A stretch of DNA of 64,000 bases from assembly GCA_022843175.1 (NCBI GenBank), contig JALHOE010000015.1, positions 1 through 64,000 on the forward strand. Reading direction: 5' to 3'. Positions within the stretch are counted from its first letter, which is position 1. Each line of letters begins with the position of its first letter. The translations under genes were made by a program, and so were the position numbers. Source of the stretch: Deltaproteobacteria bacterium (lineage in GTDB: Bacteria; Myxococcota_A; Polyangia; Polyangiales; JADJMO01). Shown here one piece after another: positions 63,729 to 64,000 of the stretch. The notes under the pieces were generated by a model. The model worked only from the letters and a program-made list of their open reading frames with translations, was not told the DNA's origin and did no database searches.

Positions 63729-64000
63729 TCAGGTGATCGGACTGACCTTCGAGAGGTAGTCGATGCACACGTGCCAGCGCTCGTCGAGTCGATAGACGAG
63801 CCGAATCCCGTCGAGCGGAATCACGATCGGCGGAGTCGCTCGATCGGTCGGGTCCACGCCCAAGAACCGAGCGTAGTTTGCAAACTCGTTCGTCTCGACC
63901 AAGCGCATCGCGGTGCCGGCCGGCCGGTCTGGATGGGGGTCAGGCTCGAAGTGCTGTCGGTGCACCTGCACGGTGGCCTTTGGGTCGATCTGTCGAAGCA
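63729..64000 (-). CDS. Hypothetical protein, cut by the window edge
   Basis: The frame is open to the right edge; a GTG at 63,971 would give 80 residues, but the start may lie outside. Sequence: RLVETNEFANYARFLGVDPT, then PPIVIPLDGIRLVYRLDERW. No family was recognised. Same strand as the AlbA_2 pair. The 90 bp between it and the next gene hold only an 18-codon frame. Confidence 0.5.
   Translation of the reverse strand, partial: LRQIDPKATVQVHRQHFEPDPHPDRPAGTAMRLVETNEFANYARFLGVDPTDRATPPIVIPLDGIRLVYRLDERWHVCIDYLSKVSPIT

Larger units (their letters stand above)
52273..64000. mobile_element. Phage-like or integrative element, right end outside the window
   Basis: From the tRNA-Leu 3' end onward, gene style changes to many short plus-strand genes with 4-base overlaps, a replication-like module (CHC2 finger, RepA-like ATPase, direct repeats), a Mu-type protease and other phage-sized proteins, with three genes on the opposite strand at the right. 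tRNA 3' ends are common integration sites. I saw no integrase, no Mu transposase and no second copy of the tRNA 3' end, so type and limits are inferred. Confidence 0.6.

Overview
The window is GC-rich (mostly G/C at third codon positions), gene-dense and typical of a myxobacterium-like genome (Myxococcota, probably Polyangiales; inferred from gene style, not from a marker search). Supporting traits are many Asp/Gly-rich lipoproteins, OmpA proteins with thrombospondin type 3 repeats, a Ser/Thr kinase with a membrane anchor, a fused homocysteine methyltransferase/MTHFR, a cytochrome c fused to a copper monooxygenase-like domain, and FmdB and DUF1844 proteins.

Layout. 1-6.1 kb: tail of a VWA-like protein, an alpha/beta hydrolase, then small secreted or lipoprotein genes separated by repeat-rich spacers. 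6.25-10.45 kb (minus strand): six genes with overlapping or nearly touching ends: alpha-oxoamine synthase, TPR/membrane protein, a 58-residue peptide, a radical SAM/SPASM enzyme and two small membrane proteins. The peptide plus SPASM pair looks like an uncharacterised peptide-modification system. 10.6-17.2 kb: Sua5/TsaC, surface-repeat and DUF4189 proteins, methyltransferase, crotonase, FmdB, GH57 enzyme. 17.3-18.9 kb: lexA with a recognisable promoter, five 28-bp tandem repeats, and a RAYT (REP-associated tyrosine transposase) convergent with lexA. 18.9-25.3 kb: fumarase, envelope lipoproteins and OmpA, and two tandem paralogous outer-membrane proteins. 25.3-34.4 kb (minus): the elongasome cluster mreB-mreC-mreD-mrdA-rodA, followed by a phosphoesterase and a methyltransferase. 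34.6-52.1 kb: TPR protein, lipoprotein, Lgt-like, HtrA-like, DUF1844, SlyD, TerB-like, PhoD, a GntR regulator with a palindromic operator leading a lipoprotein and a copper-enzyme gene, MetH/MetF fusion, kinase and aconitase.

At 52,191-52,272 lies tRNA-Leu(UAG). Everything after it to the window end looks like a phage-like or integrative element: runs of small ATGA-overlapping genes, a CHC2 zinc-finger protein, a RepA-like ATPase, ten direct repeats next to a long hairpin (possible origin), a Mu-type protease, and an AlbA_2/Schlafen-type gene on the opposite strand. No integrase, Mu transposase, terminase or portal lies in the window, so the element is either incomplete or continues to the right.

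A family of short hairpin repeats (10-bp arms with one G.A mismatch and a GTCA-like loop) recurs just after, or overlapping, the 3' ends of five genes. The array beside the RAYT has the same core. Together these form a plausible REP/RAYT system across the chromosomal part of the window.
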